A stretch of DNA of 64,000 nucleotides from Symbiodinium natans (taxonomy: Eukaryota; Sar; Dinophyceae; Suessiales; Symbiodiniaceae), in the NCBI GenBank assembly GCA_905221605.1, contig CAJNDS010000429.1, forward strand, positions 1-64,000, written 5' to 3'. The notes under the pieces were generated by a model. It had not been told where the DNA came from. It searched no databases and saw only the letters and a program-made list of their open reading frames with translations. Shown here one piece after another: positions 1-9,610 of this stretch. Each line of letters begins with the position of its first letter. Position 1 is the stretch's first letter. A program made the position numbers and the translations under genes.

Positions 1-1454
1 CGCCCAGGCCCCTTCCATTTGCTTATAGCACCGCCCAGGCCCCGGGCCCCTTCCATTTGCTTATAGCACCGCCCAGGCCCCTTCCATTTGCTTATAGCAC
101 CGCCCAGGCCCCGGGCCCCTTCCATTTGCTGAAAAACCGCCCAGGCCCCGGGCCCCTTCCATTTGCTTATAGCACCGCCCAGGCCCCTTCCATTTGAGCA
201 CCGCCCCGGCCCCTTCCATTTGCTTATAGCACCGCCCAGGCCCCTTCCATTTGCTTATATCACCGCCCAGGCCCCTTCCATTTGCTTATAGCACCGCCCA
301 GGCCCCGGGCCCCTTCCATTTGCTTATAGCACCGCCCAGGCCCCTTCCAGTTGCTTATAGCACCGCCCCGGCCCCTTCCATTTGCTTATAGCACCGCCCA
401 GGCCCCTTCCATTTGCTTATAGCACCGCACCGGCCCCTTCCATTTGCTTATAGCACCGCCCAGGCCCCTTCCATTTGCTTATAGCACCGCCCCGGCCCCT
501 TCCATTTCCTTATAGCGCCGCCCAGGCCCCTTCCATTTGCTTATAGCACCGCCCAGGCCCCTTCTTTGCGTAGAGCGCCGCCCAGGTTCCTTCCATTTGC
601 TTATAGCACCGACCAGACCCCTTCCATTTGCTTATAGCACCGCCCAAGCCCCTTCCATTTGCTTGTAGCACCGCCCAGGCCCCTTCCATTTGCTTATAGC
701 CCTTCCATTCGCTTATAGCACCGCCCAGGCCCCTTCCATTTGCTTATAGCACCGCCCCGGCCCCTTCCATTTGCTTATAGCACCGCCCAGGCCCCTTCCA
801 TTTGCTTATAGCACCGCCCAGGCCCCTTCCATTTGCTTATAGCACCGCCCAGGCCCCGGGCCCCTTCCATTTGCTTATAGCACCGCCCCTGCCCCTTCCA
901 TTTGCTTCCATTTGCTTGTAGCACCGCAGGCCCTTCCATTTGCTTATAGCACCGCCCAGGCCCCTTCCATTTGCTTATAGCACCGCCCAGGCCCTTCCAT
1001 TTGCTTATAGCGCCGCCCACCCCTTCCATTTGCTTATAGCACTGCCCAGGCCCCTTCCATTTGCTTATAGCACCGCCCCTGCCCCTTCCATTTGCTTATA
1101 GCACCGCCCAGGCCCCTTCCATTTGCTTATAGCACCGCCCAGGCCCCTTCTTTGCGTATAGCGCCGCCCAGGTTCCGTCCATTTGCTTATAGCACCGACC
1201 AGACCCCTTCCATTTGCTTATAGCACCGCCCAAGCCCCTTCCATTTGCTTATAGCACCGCCCAGGCCCCTTCCATTTGCTTATAGCCCTTCCATTTGCTT
1301 TTGCACCGCCCAGGCCCCGGGCCCCTTCCATTTGCTTATGCCCAGGCCCCTTCCATTTGCTCATAGCACCGCCCAGGCCCCTTCCATTTGCTTATAGCAG
1401 CCCAGGCCCCTTCCATTTGCTTGTAGCACCGCCCAAGTTCCTTCCATTTGCTTC
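1..1454. repeat. 31-bp satellite array
   Basis: Head-to-tail units of 31 bp, about 45 copies, each made of CGCCCAGGCCCC followed by TTCCATTTGCTTATAGCAC. Some units carry a 7-bp GGGCCCC insertion, and some are shortened to a CCCTTCC join. The array runs off the left edge and stops abruptly at the start of the 34-bp satellite. Two minus-strand frames are open over several units only because the unit lacks stops there. 31 is not a multiple of 3 and the frame is not kept, so I regard it as non-coding. Confidence 0.95.
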
Positions 1455-3682
1455 TACAGGCTTCACGTCCTTTAGACCTCCCGAGAGCTCCAGGTTTCAC
1501 CTCCTGTAGGCCCCCCGAGACCTCCAGGTTCCACCTCCTTTAAGCCCAGGTTTCACCTCCTTTAGCCCCCCCCGAGACCTCCAGGTTTCACCTTCTTTAG
1601 GCCCCAGCTTTCACCTCCTTTAAGCCCCCCCGAAAGCTCCAGGTTTCACCTCCTTTAGGTTCTGCGAGAGCTCCAGGTTTCCCTTCCTTTGGGCTCCAGG
1701 TTTCACCTCCTTTAGGCCCCCCGAGAGCTCCAGGTTTCACCTCCTTTAGGCCCCGCCAAGAGCTGCAGGTTTCACCTCCTTTAGACCCCCAAGAGCTCCA
1801 GGTTTCACCTCCTTTAGGCCCCCCCAAGAGCTCCAGGTTTCACCTCCTTTAGGCCCCCCCAAGAGCTCCAGGTTTCACCCCCTTTAGGCCCCCCCAAGAG
1901 CTCCAGGTTTCACCTCCTTTAGGCCCAAGAGCTCCAGGTTTCACCTCCTTTAGGCCCCCCAAGAGCTCCAGGTTTCACTTCCTTTAGGCCCCCCGAGAGC
2001 TCCAGGCTTCACCTCCTTAAAACCCCCCCGAGAGCTCCAGGTTTCACCTCCTTTCGGCCCCCCCGAGAGCTCCAGGTTTCACCTCCTTTAGGCTCCCCCA
2101 AGAGCTCCAGGTTTCACCTCCTTTAGGCCCGCCCAAGAGCTCCAGGTTTCACCTCCTTTAGGCCCCCCCAAGAGCTCCAGGTTTCACCTCCTTTAGGCCC
2201 ATCAAGAGCTCCAGGTTTCACTTCCTTTAAGCCCCGAGAGCTCGAGGTTTCACCTCCTTTAGGCCCCCCCCAAGAGCTCCAAGTTTCACCTCCTTTAGGC
2301 TTCAGGTTTCACCTCGTCTAGGCCCCCCAAGAGCTCCAGGTGTCACCTCCTTTTTTCACCTTCTTTAGGCCCTCCGAGAGCTCCAGGTTTCACCTCCTTT
2401 AGGCCCGGGAGCTGCAGGTTTCACCTCCTTTCGGCCCCCCCCCCAGAGCTCCAGGTTTCACTTCCTTTCGGCCTCCCGAGAGCTCCAGGTTTCACCTCCT
2501 TTGGGGCCCCCCAAGAGCTCCAGGTTTCACCTCCTTTAGGCCCCCCAAGAGCTCCAGCTTTCACCTCCTTTAGCCCGCCGAGAGCTCCAGGTTTCACCTC
2601 CTTTAGGCCCCCGAGAGCTCCAGGTTTCACCTCCTTTAGGCCCCCCCAGACCTCCAGGTTTCACCTCCTTTAGACCCCTCCAGACCTCCAAGGTTTCACC
2701 TTTTTTAGGCCCGCCGGAGACCTCCAGGTTTCACCTTTTTTAGGCCCGCCGGAGAGCTACAGCTCCAGGTTTCACCTCCTTTAGGCCCCCCCAGGAGCTC
2801 CAGGTTTCACCTCCTTTAGGCCCCCCAGGAGCTCAAGGTTTCACCTCCTTTAGCCCCCCCAAAGAGCTCCAGGCTTCACCTCCTTTAGGCCCCCCAAAAC
2901 TCCAGGTTTCACCTCCTTTAGGCCCCCCCCCGAGAGCTCAGGTTTCACCTCCTTTAGGCCCCCCCAAGAGCTCCAGGTTTCACCTCCTTTAAGCCCCCCC
3001 AAGAGCTCCAGGTTTCACCTCCTTTAGGCCCCCCGAGAGTTCAGGTTTTTAGGCCCCTCTGAGAGCTCCAGGTTTCACCTCCTTTAGGCCCCCCGAGAGC
3101 TCCAGGTTAGAGCTCCAGGTTTCACCTCCTTTAGGCTCCTCCCAGAGCTCCAGGTTTCACCTCCTTTAGGCCCCCCCAAGAGCTCCAGGTTTCACCTCCT
3201 TTAGGCCCCCCGAGAGCTCCAGGTTTCACTTCCTTTAGGCCACCCCAGGCTTCACCTCCTTTCGGCCCCCCCAAGAGCTCCAGGTGTCACCTCCTTTAGG
3301 CCCCAAGTTCACCTTCTTTAGGCACCCCCGAGCTCCAAGTTTCACTTCCTTTAGCCTTCCCATCCCGAAAGCTCCCGAAACTCCAGGCTCCACCGCCCCC
3401 GAGAGCTCGAGGTTTCACCTCCTTTAGGCACCCGAGAGCTCCAGGTTTCACTTCCTTTCGCGCCCCGACTCCCCCGAGAGTTCCAAGCAGTAGCTCCTTC
3501 AGAACTCCTTCAGAGTTTCCGAGAGCTCCAGTTTCACTTCCTTTAGAGCTGAGACCCCCGAAAGCTCCAGGCTTCACCTTCTTTTAGGGCACCCGAAGGC
3601 TGTAGGCTTCTCCTCCTTTAGGGCCCCCAAAAGCTTTAGACCCTCGAGAGCTCCAGGCTTCCCTTCCTTTAGGGAGGGCTCA
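1455..3682. repeat. 34-bp satellite block, left flank
   Basis: Units of 33-35 bp with core GAGAGCTCCAGG, then TTTCACCTCCTTTAGG and a run of 4-8 C. Unit length varies mainly through the C run. The last ~200 bp (from about 3300) have the same irregular variants (CCTTCCC, CCCGAAAGCTCCCGAAACTCC) that end every later 5.5-kb unit, so this block is the tail of a further unit lying to the left. Confidence 0.95.
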
Positions 3683-3869
3683 CCCACAGCGATTCACTTG
3701 CTCCAAGGCTTCCAGCAGGGTTTCGGCTAATTTAGCGTATGTCGCTCTTAGCAGCACATGACAGAATCCCAGTGCATGTGTTTTGCGGTGCCACGCTCCA
3801 GGCTTCAGCTGGTTTCGGGCTGTGAGCGTCAAATCCAATAGTGCTTTGTGAGCAATATTCACTGCTTGC

Positions 3870-4805
3870 TTGATACAGCAATTTCCACTTTGGCATGTGC
3901 TTCTTCGTAGTTCTTTTGCAGCAATGTGGCATATTGCTACACGCGCCATGCGTTCTTCCGCCATGCGGCGCATACCTTTGGTATCTTTGGCACCCATTGT
4001 TCTTTTGCTCTTCAAGCTTATGTGCAAGTGGCGGCAGCGTGCGAAAAGGGGATTGCAGAAGTGGATTGTGACAGAGTACCGCTGGCCACGAGTGGAGGAT
4101 CACGTTTGTTTGGACATAGTCCTACCAGCAGCTGAGTGCAGTGATCTGGCAGATCCGGCACATGCTGCTTTGGCAGGGAATTTGGAATTCATGCAAACGT
4201 TTGGAGCCAAGATCGCCGAGGGTGTTGATGGATACCTTGCATCGACGTGGGTTCATCGGAACCTTGGGTTGGCTCATCACCAAATCACCCTGTGTGCATG
4301 GGGAAGTCCGCACATGGAGCTGTCAGATGGAACCTATAGCAAGCAAAAAGCTGGAGCAGCTGCCTGCGAGAAAGCTTGTGTGTTCCAAAGCTTATGCAAG
4401 CAATTTCGACACAGCTTCGTGTTGATTTTATTTGCTGGGCATGGCGTCCATCCTGTTCAAGCAGGAAGCGGCGAAGCAGTCTTGGCTCTTCCTGCTCTAC
4501 TGGAGTTTGTCTTTGGTAGACCACGCCAGTACTACCCTCGGCATAGTAAAGGGTCACTACGTTCGAAAGGTTTGGCGCAAGTACAAGCTTTGCTGCGAGT
4601 ACCTCTCACATGGACTGGTTCGGTGCCTTGGACGAGCTGCATTCAAGCCTCCAGCAATCCCAACCAGGATGGATGTGTTGGTCAAATGCTGAATGTGTAT
4701 AAACTGGTGTCATTGCTGGCGAAACAGGATGGGCACATTCTGTTTTGGGGAGAAGAGCGAGCAGATTTTAGCGCATGTTGTGCGGCGTATCATCACTTGA
4801 AATAG
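3870..4805 (+). CDS. Core 1 open frame, 311 codons (unit 1), unknown
   Basis: Uninterrupted 311-codon frame with ATG start, present in all four complete units. I recognise no domain. A hydrophobic, basic N-terminal part (around residues 30-60) is followed by acidic and mixed sequence (KWIVTEYRWPRVEDHVCLD around 64-82). The N-terminal third overlaps open frames on the minus strand with similarity to segment A at 30.9 kb, so the first ~120 codons are doubtful. Another plus frame (4141-4692, one internal TGA) also looks protein-like. Among the ten base differences I found between units, five fall at third positions of this frame and are synonymous; the others change residues (V/D, C/V by two changes, W/L, Q/K). 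This weakly favours the frame but may also fit a decaying exon. Confidence 0.35.
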   Translation: MIQQFPLWHVLLRSSFAAMWHIATRAMRSSAMRRIPLVSLAPIVLLLFKLMCKWRQRAKRGLQKWIVTEYRWPRVEDHVCLDIVLPAAECSDLADPAHAALAGNLEFMQTFGAKIAEGVDGYLASTWVHRNLGLAHHQITLCAWGSPHMELSDGTYSKQKAGAAACEKACVFQSLCKQFRHSFVLILFAGHGVHPVQAGSGEAVLALPALLEFVFGRPRQYYPRHSKGSLRSKGLAQVQALLRVPLTWTGSVPWTSCIQASSNPNQDGCVGQMLNVYKLVSLLAKQDGHILFWGEERADFSACCAAYHHLK

Positions 4806-4966
4806 TGATCATCAGAAAAAATGGTTGCAGTGCTGCGTGTTGATGTCAGAAAATAACAGCCACTACTAGCTGACATCTTCGCAAATGCCATTTCTGGTAA
4901 TTATGCAGCTTCTATCGTAGAAACCCACGGTCAAGATACAGCTTCGGCGAATCGAATCAAGCAGCC
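4806..4966. other. Core 1 non-coding tail
   Basis: Unique sequence after the 311-codon frame, ending where satellite resumes. It contains CTGACATCTTCGCAAATGCC and AAACCCACGGTCAAGATACA. The tail recurs in every unit and, diverged, at 58035-58143. Confidence 0.8.
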
Positions 4967-5290
4967 AGGTCTCACCTTTTTTAGGCCCCCCCCCCCCCAC
5001 CCGGAGCTACGGGCTTCACCTCCTTTAGGCCCCTGCCGAGAGGTCCAGGTTTCACCTCCTTAAGGCCCCCCCGAAATCACCCCCTTTAGGCCCCCCCAAA
5101 AAGCTCCAGGTTTCACCCCCTTAGCCCCCCAAAACCTCCTTTAGGCCCCTTCGAGAGCTCCAAGTTTCACCCGAGAGAGCTCCCACCTCCTTTTTAGGTC
5201 CCTGAAAGCTCCTGGTTTAGGCCCCCCCGAGAGCTCCACACCTCCTTTAGGCCCCCCGAGAGCTGCAGGTTTCACCTCCTTTAGGCTCCC
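4967..5290. repeat. 34-bp satellite spacer between cores (unit 1)
   Basis: Degenerate 34-bp units, some reduced to fragments, with a C10 run near 4986. It is about 70 bp shorter than in units 2-4, which have two additional units here. Confidence 0.9.
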
Positions 5291-5317
5291 CGAAGATCAA
5301 GCTCCACGCAACACTCT

Positions 5318-5722
5318 GTGTTCCAGCAGCATTTTCCGTTGCAGTATCAGTCATGTAGTCATGACACTACAACATGGCCTGAACCGAACAGTACATTAAG
5401 AAGTACAGAGTTAAATATGCCGCAGCCTTGCACCAACCACTTTATGGAGCACCGGAAAATGTCACGTGCACTGGACGCCCTTGGCGTTGCGCTGCAGTCA
5501 ACCGCAAGGGAACCACTGATGCTGGAGCGCTTTGGCAGAGTGGTTCCCATGCTATTTGCAAAGGATGACTGGGAAAGCGACGATCCATTTCATTTGGATA
5601 ACGGTGAACGTGACCAAGTGCATGATCAGCTTCGGCAGCTGCATACTGAACGTGCTGCCCTTCTTTGCTCATGCAGATGGCTGTCTACAAAGGTTGAGTT
5701 GCTCAAAACAATGATTTTTTAG
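5318..5722 (+). CDS. Core 2 exon-like frame a (unit 1), unknown
   Basis: Open frame of 134 codons; the first codon is GTG, and the first in-frame ATGs are at 5417 and 5444. The best protein-like part is the C-terminal two thirds: a helix-prone stretch (MSRALDALGVALQSTAREP), then acidic KDDWESDDPFHLDNGERD and QLRQLHTERAALL. No family recognised. A diverged copy of the first ~120 bp lies at 55095-55216, where a 1-bp difference shifts the frame, so the N-terminal third may be intronic. A likely acceptor is the CTGCAG ending near 5497. Frame b follows in a different frame, so a coding gene would need an intron between them. Confidence 0.4.
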   Translation: MFQQHFPLQYQSCSHDTTTWPEPNSTLRSTELNMPQPCTNHFMEHRKMSRALDALGVALQSTAREPLMLERFGRVVPMLFAKDDWESDDPFHLDNGERDQVHDQLRQLHTERAALLCSCRWLSTKVELLKTMIF

Positions 5723-5823
5723 CAAACCATGACAGTTTCTGTAAATCAATCCACTCGTAAGCACATAAGTTAGTGTTTCCCAAAGCTCTGTGGCTTTTAG
5801 AGAATATACGGGGATGATAGGCT

Positions 5824-6168
5824 GTGAAGATTCCTGGACTATTCTTTGAAAACGGCCAGGTCAATAAGATGGAGCAGCAATGGCTCTGCGACAGCGGAAC
5901 ATGCATGCTGGCACTGAATGTCGACGCCGTGTTTGAGCTCTTGTACGAAGTCCATGTTGAGCAAGACGTTTCCATCGAAGACATCCTAAACGTCATCTTT
6001 GACAGCACCGAGCAAATCCAGCGAATGCTCAGCAAGCTGGAGAAAGAGGATGACCCTCAGATGGACGCGATCCTGGACATGTGCCTAGCTACTATGGATC
6101 AACGTCAACAACGAAGGGTATTGCAGAGGTTGGTGAATGCCTTTAGTATGTATGAATATGTCGACTAG
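5824..6168 (+). CDS. Core 2 exon-like frame b (unit 1), unknown
   Basis: Frame of 114 codons opening at GTG; the first ATG is at 5869. An acceptor-like GGCCAG just before GTCAATAAGATGG makes an exon start near 5861 plausible. The product is acidic and helical (DVSIEDILNVIFDSTEQIQ, MLSKLEKEDDPQMDAILDMC, QRQQRRVLQRLVNAF), resembling a small helical-repeat or coiled-coil protein. No domain recognised. A GTATGTATG donor-like sequence lies near the 3' end (about 6148). It is present in all four units, and this is the most protein-like frame of the tandem unit. Confidence 0.5.
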   Translation: MKIPGLFFENGQVNKMEQQWLCDSGTCMLALNVDAVFELLYEVHVEQDVSIEDILNVIFDSTEQIQRMLSKLEKEDDPQMDAILDMCLATMDQRQQRRVLQRLVNAFSMYEYVD

Positions 6169-6248
6169 ACAACATCCGAGGAAAAAAGGCAAGCTGGCAC
6201 AGATCTTCCCTACACAAAAACAGGGTCGAAAGGTATCCCATAAGAAGC

Positions 6249-9015
6249 CTTCACCTCCTTCAGAGACCCCCGAGAGCTCCTGGTTTCACGTTTTCAGGGT
6301 TCCCGAAAGAGAGCTCCAGGCTTCACCTCCTTCAGGGCCCCTCCAGAGCTCTGGTCTCACCTTTTATTCAGGGTTCCCGAAGGAGAGCTCCAGGTTTCAC
6401 TTCCTTTAGGGTCCCGAGAGATCAAGCTTCGCCTCCATTAGGATCACCAAGACAGAGGTGAAAGCCCCCCCAAGAGCTCCAGGTTTCACCTCCTTTAGGC
6501 CCCAAGAGCTCCAGGTTTCACCTCGTCTAGGCCCCCCCCAAGAGTCCAGGTGCCAGGTTTCACCTCCTTTAGGCCGCCCGAGAGCTCCAGGTTTCACCTC
6601 CTTTTAGGCACCCCGAGAGCTCCAGGTTTCACCTCCTTTAAGCCCCCCCGAGAGCTCCAGGTTTCACCTCCTTTAGGCCCCCCCAAGAGCTCCAGGTTTC
6701 ACCTCCTTTAGGCGCCCCCGAGAGCTCCAGGTTTCACCTCCTTTAGGCCCCTCGAAAGCTCCAGGTTTCACCTCCTTTAGGCCCCCCCAAGAGCTCCAGG
6801 TTTCACCTCCTTTAGGCACCCCAAGAGCTCCAGGTTTCACCTCCTTTAGGCGCCCCCGAGAGCTCCAGGTTTCACCTCCTTTAGGCCCCCCGAGAGCTCC
6901 AGGTTTCACCTCCTTTAGGCGCCCCCGAGAGCTCCAGGTTTTACCTCCTTTAGGCCCCCCCAAGAGCTACAGGTTTCACCTCCTTTAGGCCCCCCCAAGA
7001 GCTCCAGGTTTCACCTCCTTTAGGCGCCCCCGAGAGCGCCAGGTTTCACCTCCTTTAGGCGCCCCCGAGAGCTCCAGGTTTCACCTCCTTTAGGCCCCCC
7101 GAGAGCTCCAGGTTTCACCTCCTTTAGGCCCCCCCAAGAGCTCCAGGTTTCACCTCCTTTAGGCCCCCCGAGAGCTCCAGGTTTCACCTCCTTTAGGCGC
7201 CCCCGAGAGCTCCAGGTTTCACCTCCTTTAGGCCCCTCGAAAGCTCCAGGTTTCACCTCCTTTAGGCCCCCCCAAGAGCTCCAGGTTTCACCTCCTTTAG
7301 GCACCCCGAGAGCTCCAGGTTTCACCTCCTTTACACGTCCCCGAGAGCTCCAGGTTTCACCTCCTTTAGGCCCCCCGAGAGCTCCAGGTTTCACCTCCTT
7401 TAGGCCCCCCCCAGAGCTCCAGGTTTCACTTCCTTTAGGCCCCCCGAGAGCTCCAGGCTTCACCTCCTTCAGGCCCCCCCAAGAGCTCCAGGTTTCACCT
7501 CCTTTAGGCCACCCGAGAGCTCCAGGTTTCACCTCCTTTAAGGCACCCCGAGAGCTCCAGGTTTCACCTCCTTTAAGGCACCCCGAGAGCTCCAGGTTTC
7601 ACCTCCTTTAGGCCCCCCCGAGAGCTCCAGGTTTCACCTCCTTTAGGCCCCCCCAAGAGCTCCAGGTTTCACCTCCTTTAGGCCCCCCCAAGAGCTCCAG
7701 GTTTCACCTCCTTTAGGCACCCCAAAACCTCCAGGTTTCACCTCCTTTACCCACCCCCAAGGCCTCCAGGTTTCACCTCCTTTAGGCACCCCCAAGAGCT
7801 CCAGGTTTCACCTCCTTTAGGCGCCCCAAGAGCTCCAGGTTTCACCTCCTTTAGGCGCCCCAAGAGCTCCAGGTTTCACCTCCTTTAGGCGCCCCCGAGA
7901 GCTCCAGGTTTCACCTCCTTTAGGCCCCCCCAAGAGCTCCAGGTTTCACATCCTTTAGGCCCCCACCTCCTTCTCCTTTAGGCCCCCCGAAAGCTCCAGG
8001 TTTCACCTCCTTTAGGCCCTCCCGAGAGCTTCAGGTTTCACCTCCTTTAGGCCCCCCAACTCCTTTAGGCCCCCCGAGAGCTCCAGGCTTCACCTCCTTT
8101 AGGCCCCCCCAAGAGCTCCAGGTTTCACCTCCTTTAGGCCCCCCCGAGAGCTCCAGGTTTCACCTCCTTTAGGGCCCCCGAAAGCTCCAGGTTTCACCTC
8201 CTTTAGGGCCCAAGAGAATCCAGGTTTCACCTCCTTTAGGCGCCCCCGAGAGCTCCAGGTTTCACCTCCTTTAGGCCCCCCCAGACCTCCAGGTTTCACC
8301 TCCTTTAGGCCCCCGAGAGCTCCAGGTTTCACCTCCTTTAGGCCCCCCCAGACCTCCAGGTTTCACCTCCTTTAGGCCCCCCAAGAGCTCCAGGTTTCAC
8401 CTCCTTTAGGCCCGCCGGAAGAGCTCTAGATTTCACCTCCTTTAGGCCTTTCCAGGAGCTCCAGGTTTCACCTCCTTCAGGCCTCCCAGGAGCTCAAGGT
8501 TTCACCTCCTTTAGGCCCCCCCAAGAGCTCCAGGTTTCACCTCCTTTAGGCCCCCCCAAAACTCCAGGTTTCACCTCCTTTAGGCCCACCCGAGAGCTCC
8601 AGGTTTCACCTCCTTTAGGCCCCCCCGAGAGCTCCAGGTTTCACCTCCTTTAAGCCCCCCCAAGAGCTCCAGGTTTCACCTCCTTTACCCTCCCTAACAG
8701 CTCCAGGTTTCACCTCCTTTAGGCCCCCCCAAGATCTCCAGGCTTCACCTCCTTTAGGCCCCCCGAGAGCTCCAGGTTTCACCTCCTTTAGGCCCCCCAA
8801 GTTCACCTTCTTTAGGCACCCCCGAGAGCTCCAGGTTTCACTTCCTTTAGCCTTCCCCTCCCGAAAGCTCCCGAAACTCCAGGCTCCACCGCCCCCGAGA
8901 GCTCGAGGTTTCACCTCCTTTAGGCACCCGAGAGCTCCAGGTTTCACTTCCTTTAGCGCCCCGACTCCCCCGAGAGTTCCAAGCAGTAGCTCCTTCAGAA
9001 CTCCTTCAGAGTTTC
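6249..9015. repeat. 34-bp satellite long block (unit 1)
   Basis: About 80 units, more uniform than elsewhere. Two minus-strand frames are open for up to 170 codons (LKEVKPGALGG and PKGGETWSS alternating), because only one of three frames meets the TAA in CCTAAAGG. Unit lengths of 33, 34 and 35 switch the frame repeatedly, which argues against coding. It ends with the irregular tail CCGAGAGTTCCAAGCAGTAG and the retrotransposon target site. Confidence 0.95.
9011..9015. repeat. Target-site duplication, left copy
   Basis: GTTTC directly outside the left LTR, matching GTTTC at 16195-16199. Undisturbed units have a single GTTTC here (3515, 21746, 27408, 33881). Confidence 0.95.
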
Positions 9016-9138
9016 TGAAAACTTTTGTAAAGCCACAAAGCGCCTGCAGTCAAAACTCGGTTGAAACAACTGTACACTAACAAAACGTGTTTGACTATGT
9101 TCAAGACACATGGCTTACAATAGCGGAAAGGTTTGTCA
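9016..9138 (-). repeat. 3' LTR (left copy)
   Basis: 123 bp, TGAAAACTTTTG to AAGGTTTGTCA on the plus strand, base-for-base identical to 16072-16194. Very short for an LTR. Confidence 0.96.
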
Positions 9139-9147
9139 CCCCGCCTT
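9139..9147 (-). promoter_or_regulatory. Polypurine tract
   Basis: Minus strand AAGGCGGGG directly abutting the 3' LTR, the expected site of plus-strand priming. Short and interrupted by one C. Confidence 0.6.
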
Positions 9148-9334
9148 GAGTTATGGCTCTGCCATCAACTCACTCACCTACAAACTCCCAACTTTCAGCA
9201 CTGCTGGCTGATAGTCGAAAATGTTGTCCCAAAGGAACAGTAGGTTTTAAAGCGGTAAACGAAAAGAAACTTGTCAAAAACATGCACTGCACAATCTGAA
9301 GAAACTAATTTACATCTGCCACTCAATGGAGCTT

Positions 9335-9358
9335 GATGCACGTAAGGCCGTGTGCATC
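9335..9358. other. Hairpin 1 in retrotransposon trailer
   Basis: GATGCAC and GTGCATC form a 7-bp stem, extendable by one or two pairs, around a loop containing TAAGGC. Confidence 0.7.
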
Positions 9359-9409
9359 GTAAGAGCTCCCATTGTGAAACTCACATCTTGTCCCTTGTCT
9401 CACAGCCTT

Positions 9410-9433
9410 GATGCACGTAAAGCTTTGTGCATC
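9410..9433. other. Hairpin 2 in retrotransposon trailer
   Basis: Same GATGCAC / GTGCATC stem as hairpin 1, with a loop containing AAGC, 75 bp away. The flanking CTT and AAG also nearly pair. Confidence 0.7.
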
Positions 9434-9610
9434 GCAAGAGGCCAATATGTGCACCAGTAGATCGTAGTGCACATGTTCCATTCAAGGTCGCAAGCAATCC
9501 ATGGACCATCATCATTGTACGGACCACAGCTGGCTCACCACAGACTGTTCACAGTCTGTATCGAATTTGTGTAGACTTTCCACAGCCTCTCATACCAACT
9601 TCATTGCCAA

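Larger units (their letters stand above)
9148..9610 (-). other. Retrotransposon 3' untranslated region
   Basis: Non-coding trailer between the gag-pol stop and the purine tract. Holds two near-identical hairpins (listed separately) and no conserved frame. Confidence 0.8.

Noticed and set aside
775..1029. Minus-strand frame in the 31-bp satellite (ISKWKG repeats)
   Set aside because: Satellite translation, frame not maintained.
1455..3682. Satellite minus strand AAAGGAGGTGA as Shine-Dalgarno sites, or plus strand TCACCTCCTTTA as the 3' end of small-subunit rRNA
   Set aside because: The match to the bacterial anti-SD tail is exact but only 11-12 bases, repeated hundreds of times with no rRNA nearby and no start codons at the right distance. 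Coincidence in a eukaryotic satellite.
1..3682. CRISPR array (regular short repeats)
   Set aside because: No unique spacers between repeats; units abut directly and vary in length, and the genome is eukaryotic.
5442..5672. Minus-strand frame in core 2 (76 codons)
   Set aside because: Overlaps the plus frame, with no supporting changes between units; the plus product is more protein-like.
6249..9015. Long minus-strand open frames (up to 170 codons) of LKEVKPGALGG / PKGGETWSS repeats as a repeat protein
   Set aside because: Unit length alternates between 33, 34 and 35, switching frame constantly. Openness follows from only one frame containing the unit's TAA. No start context and no constraint between units.
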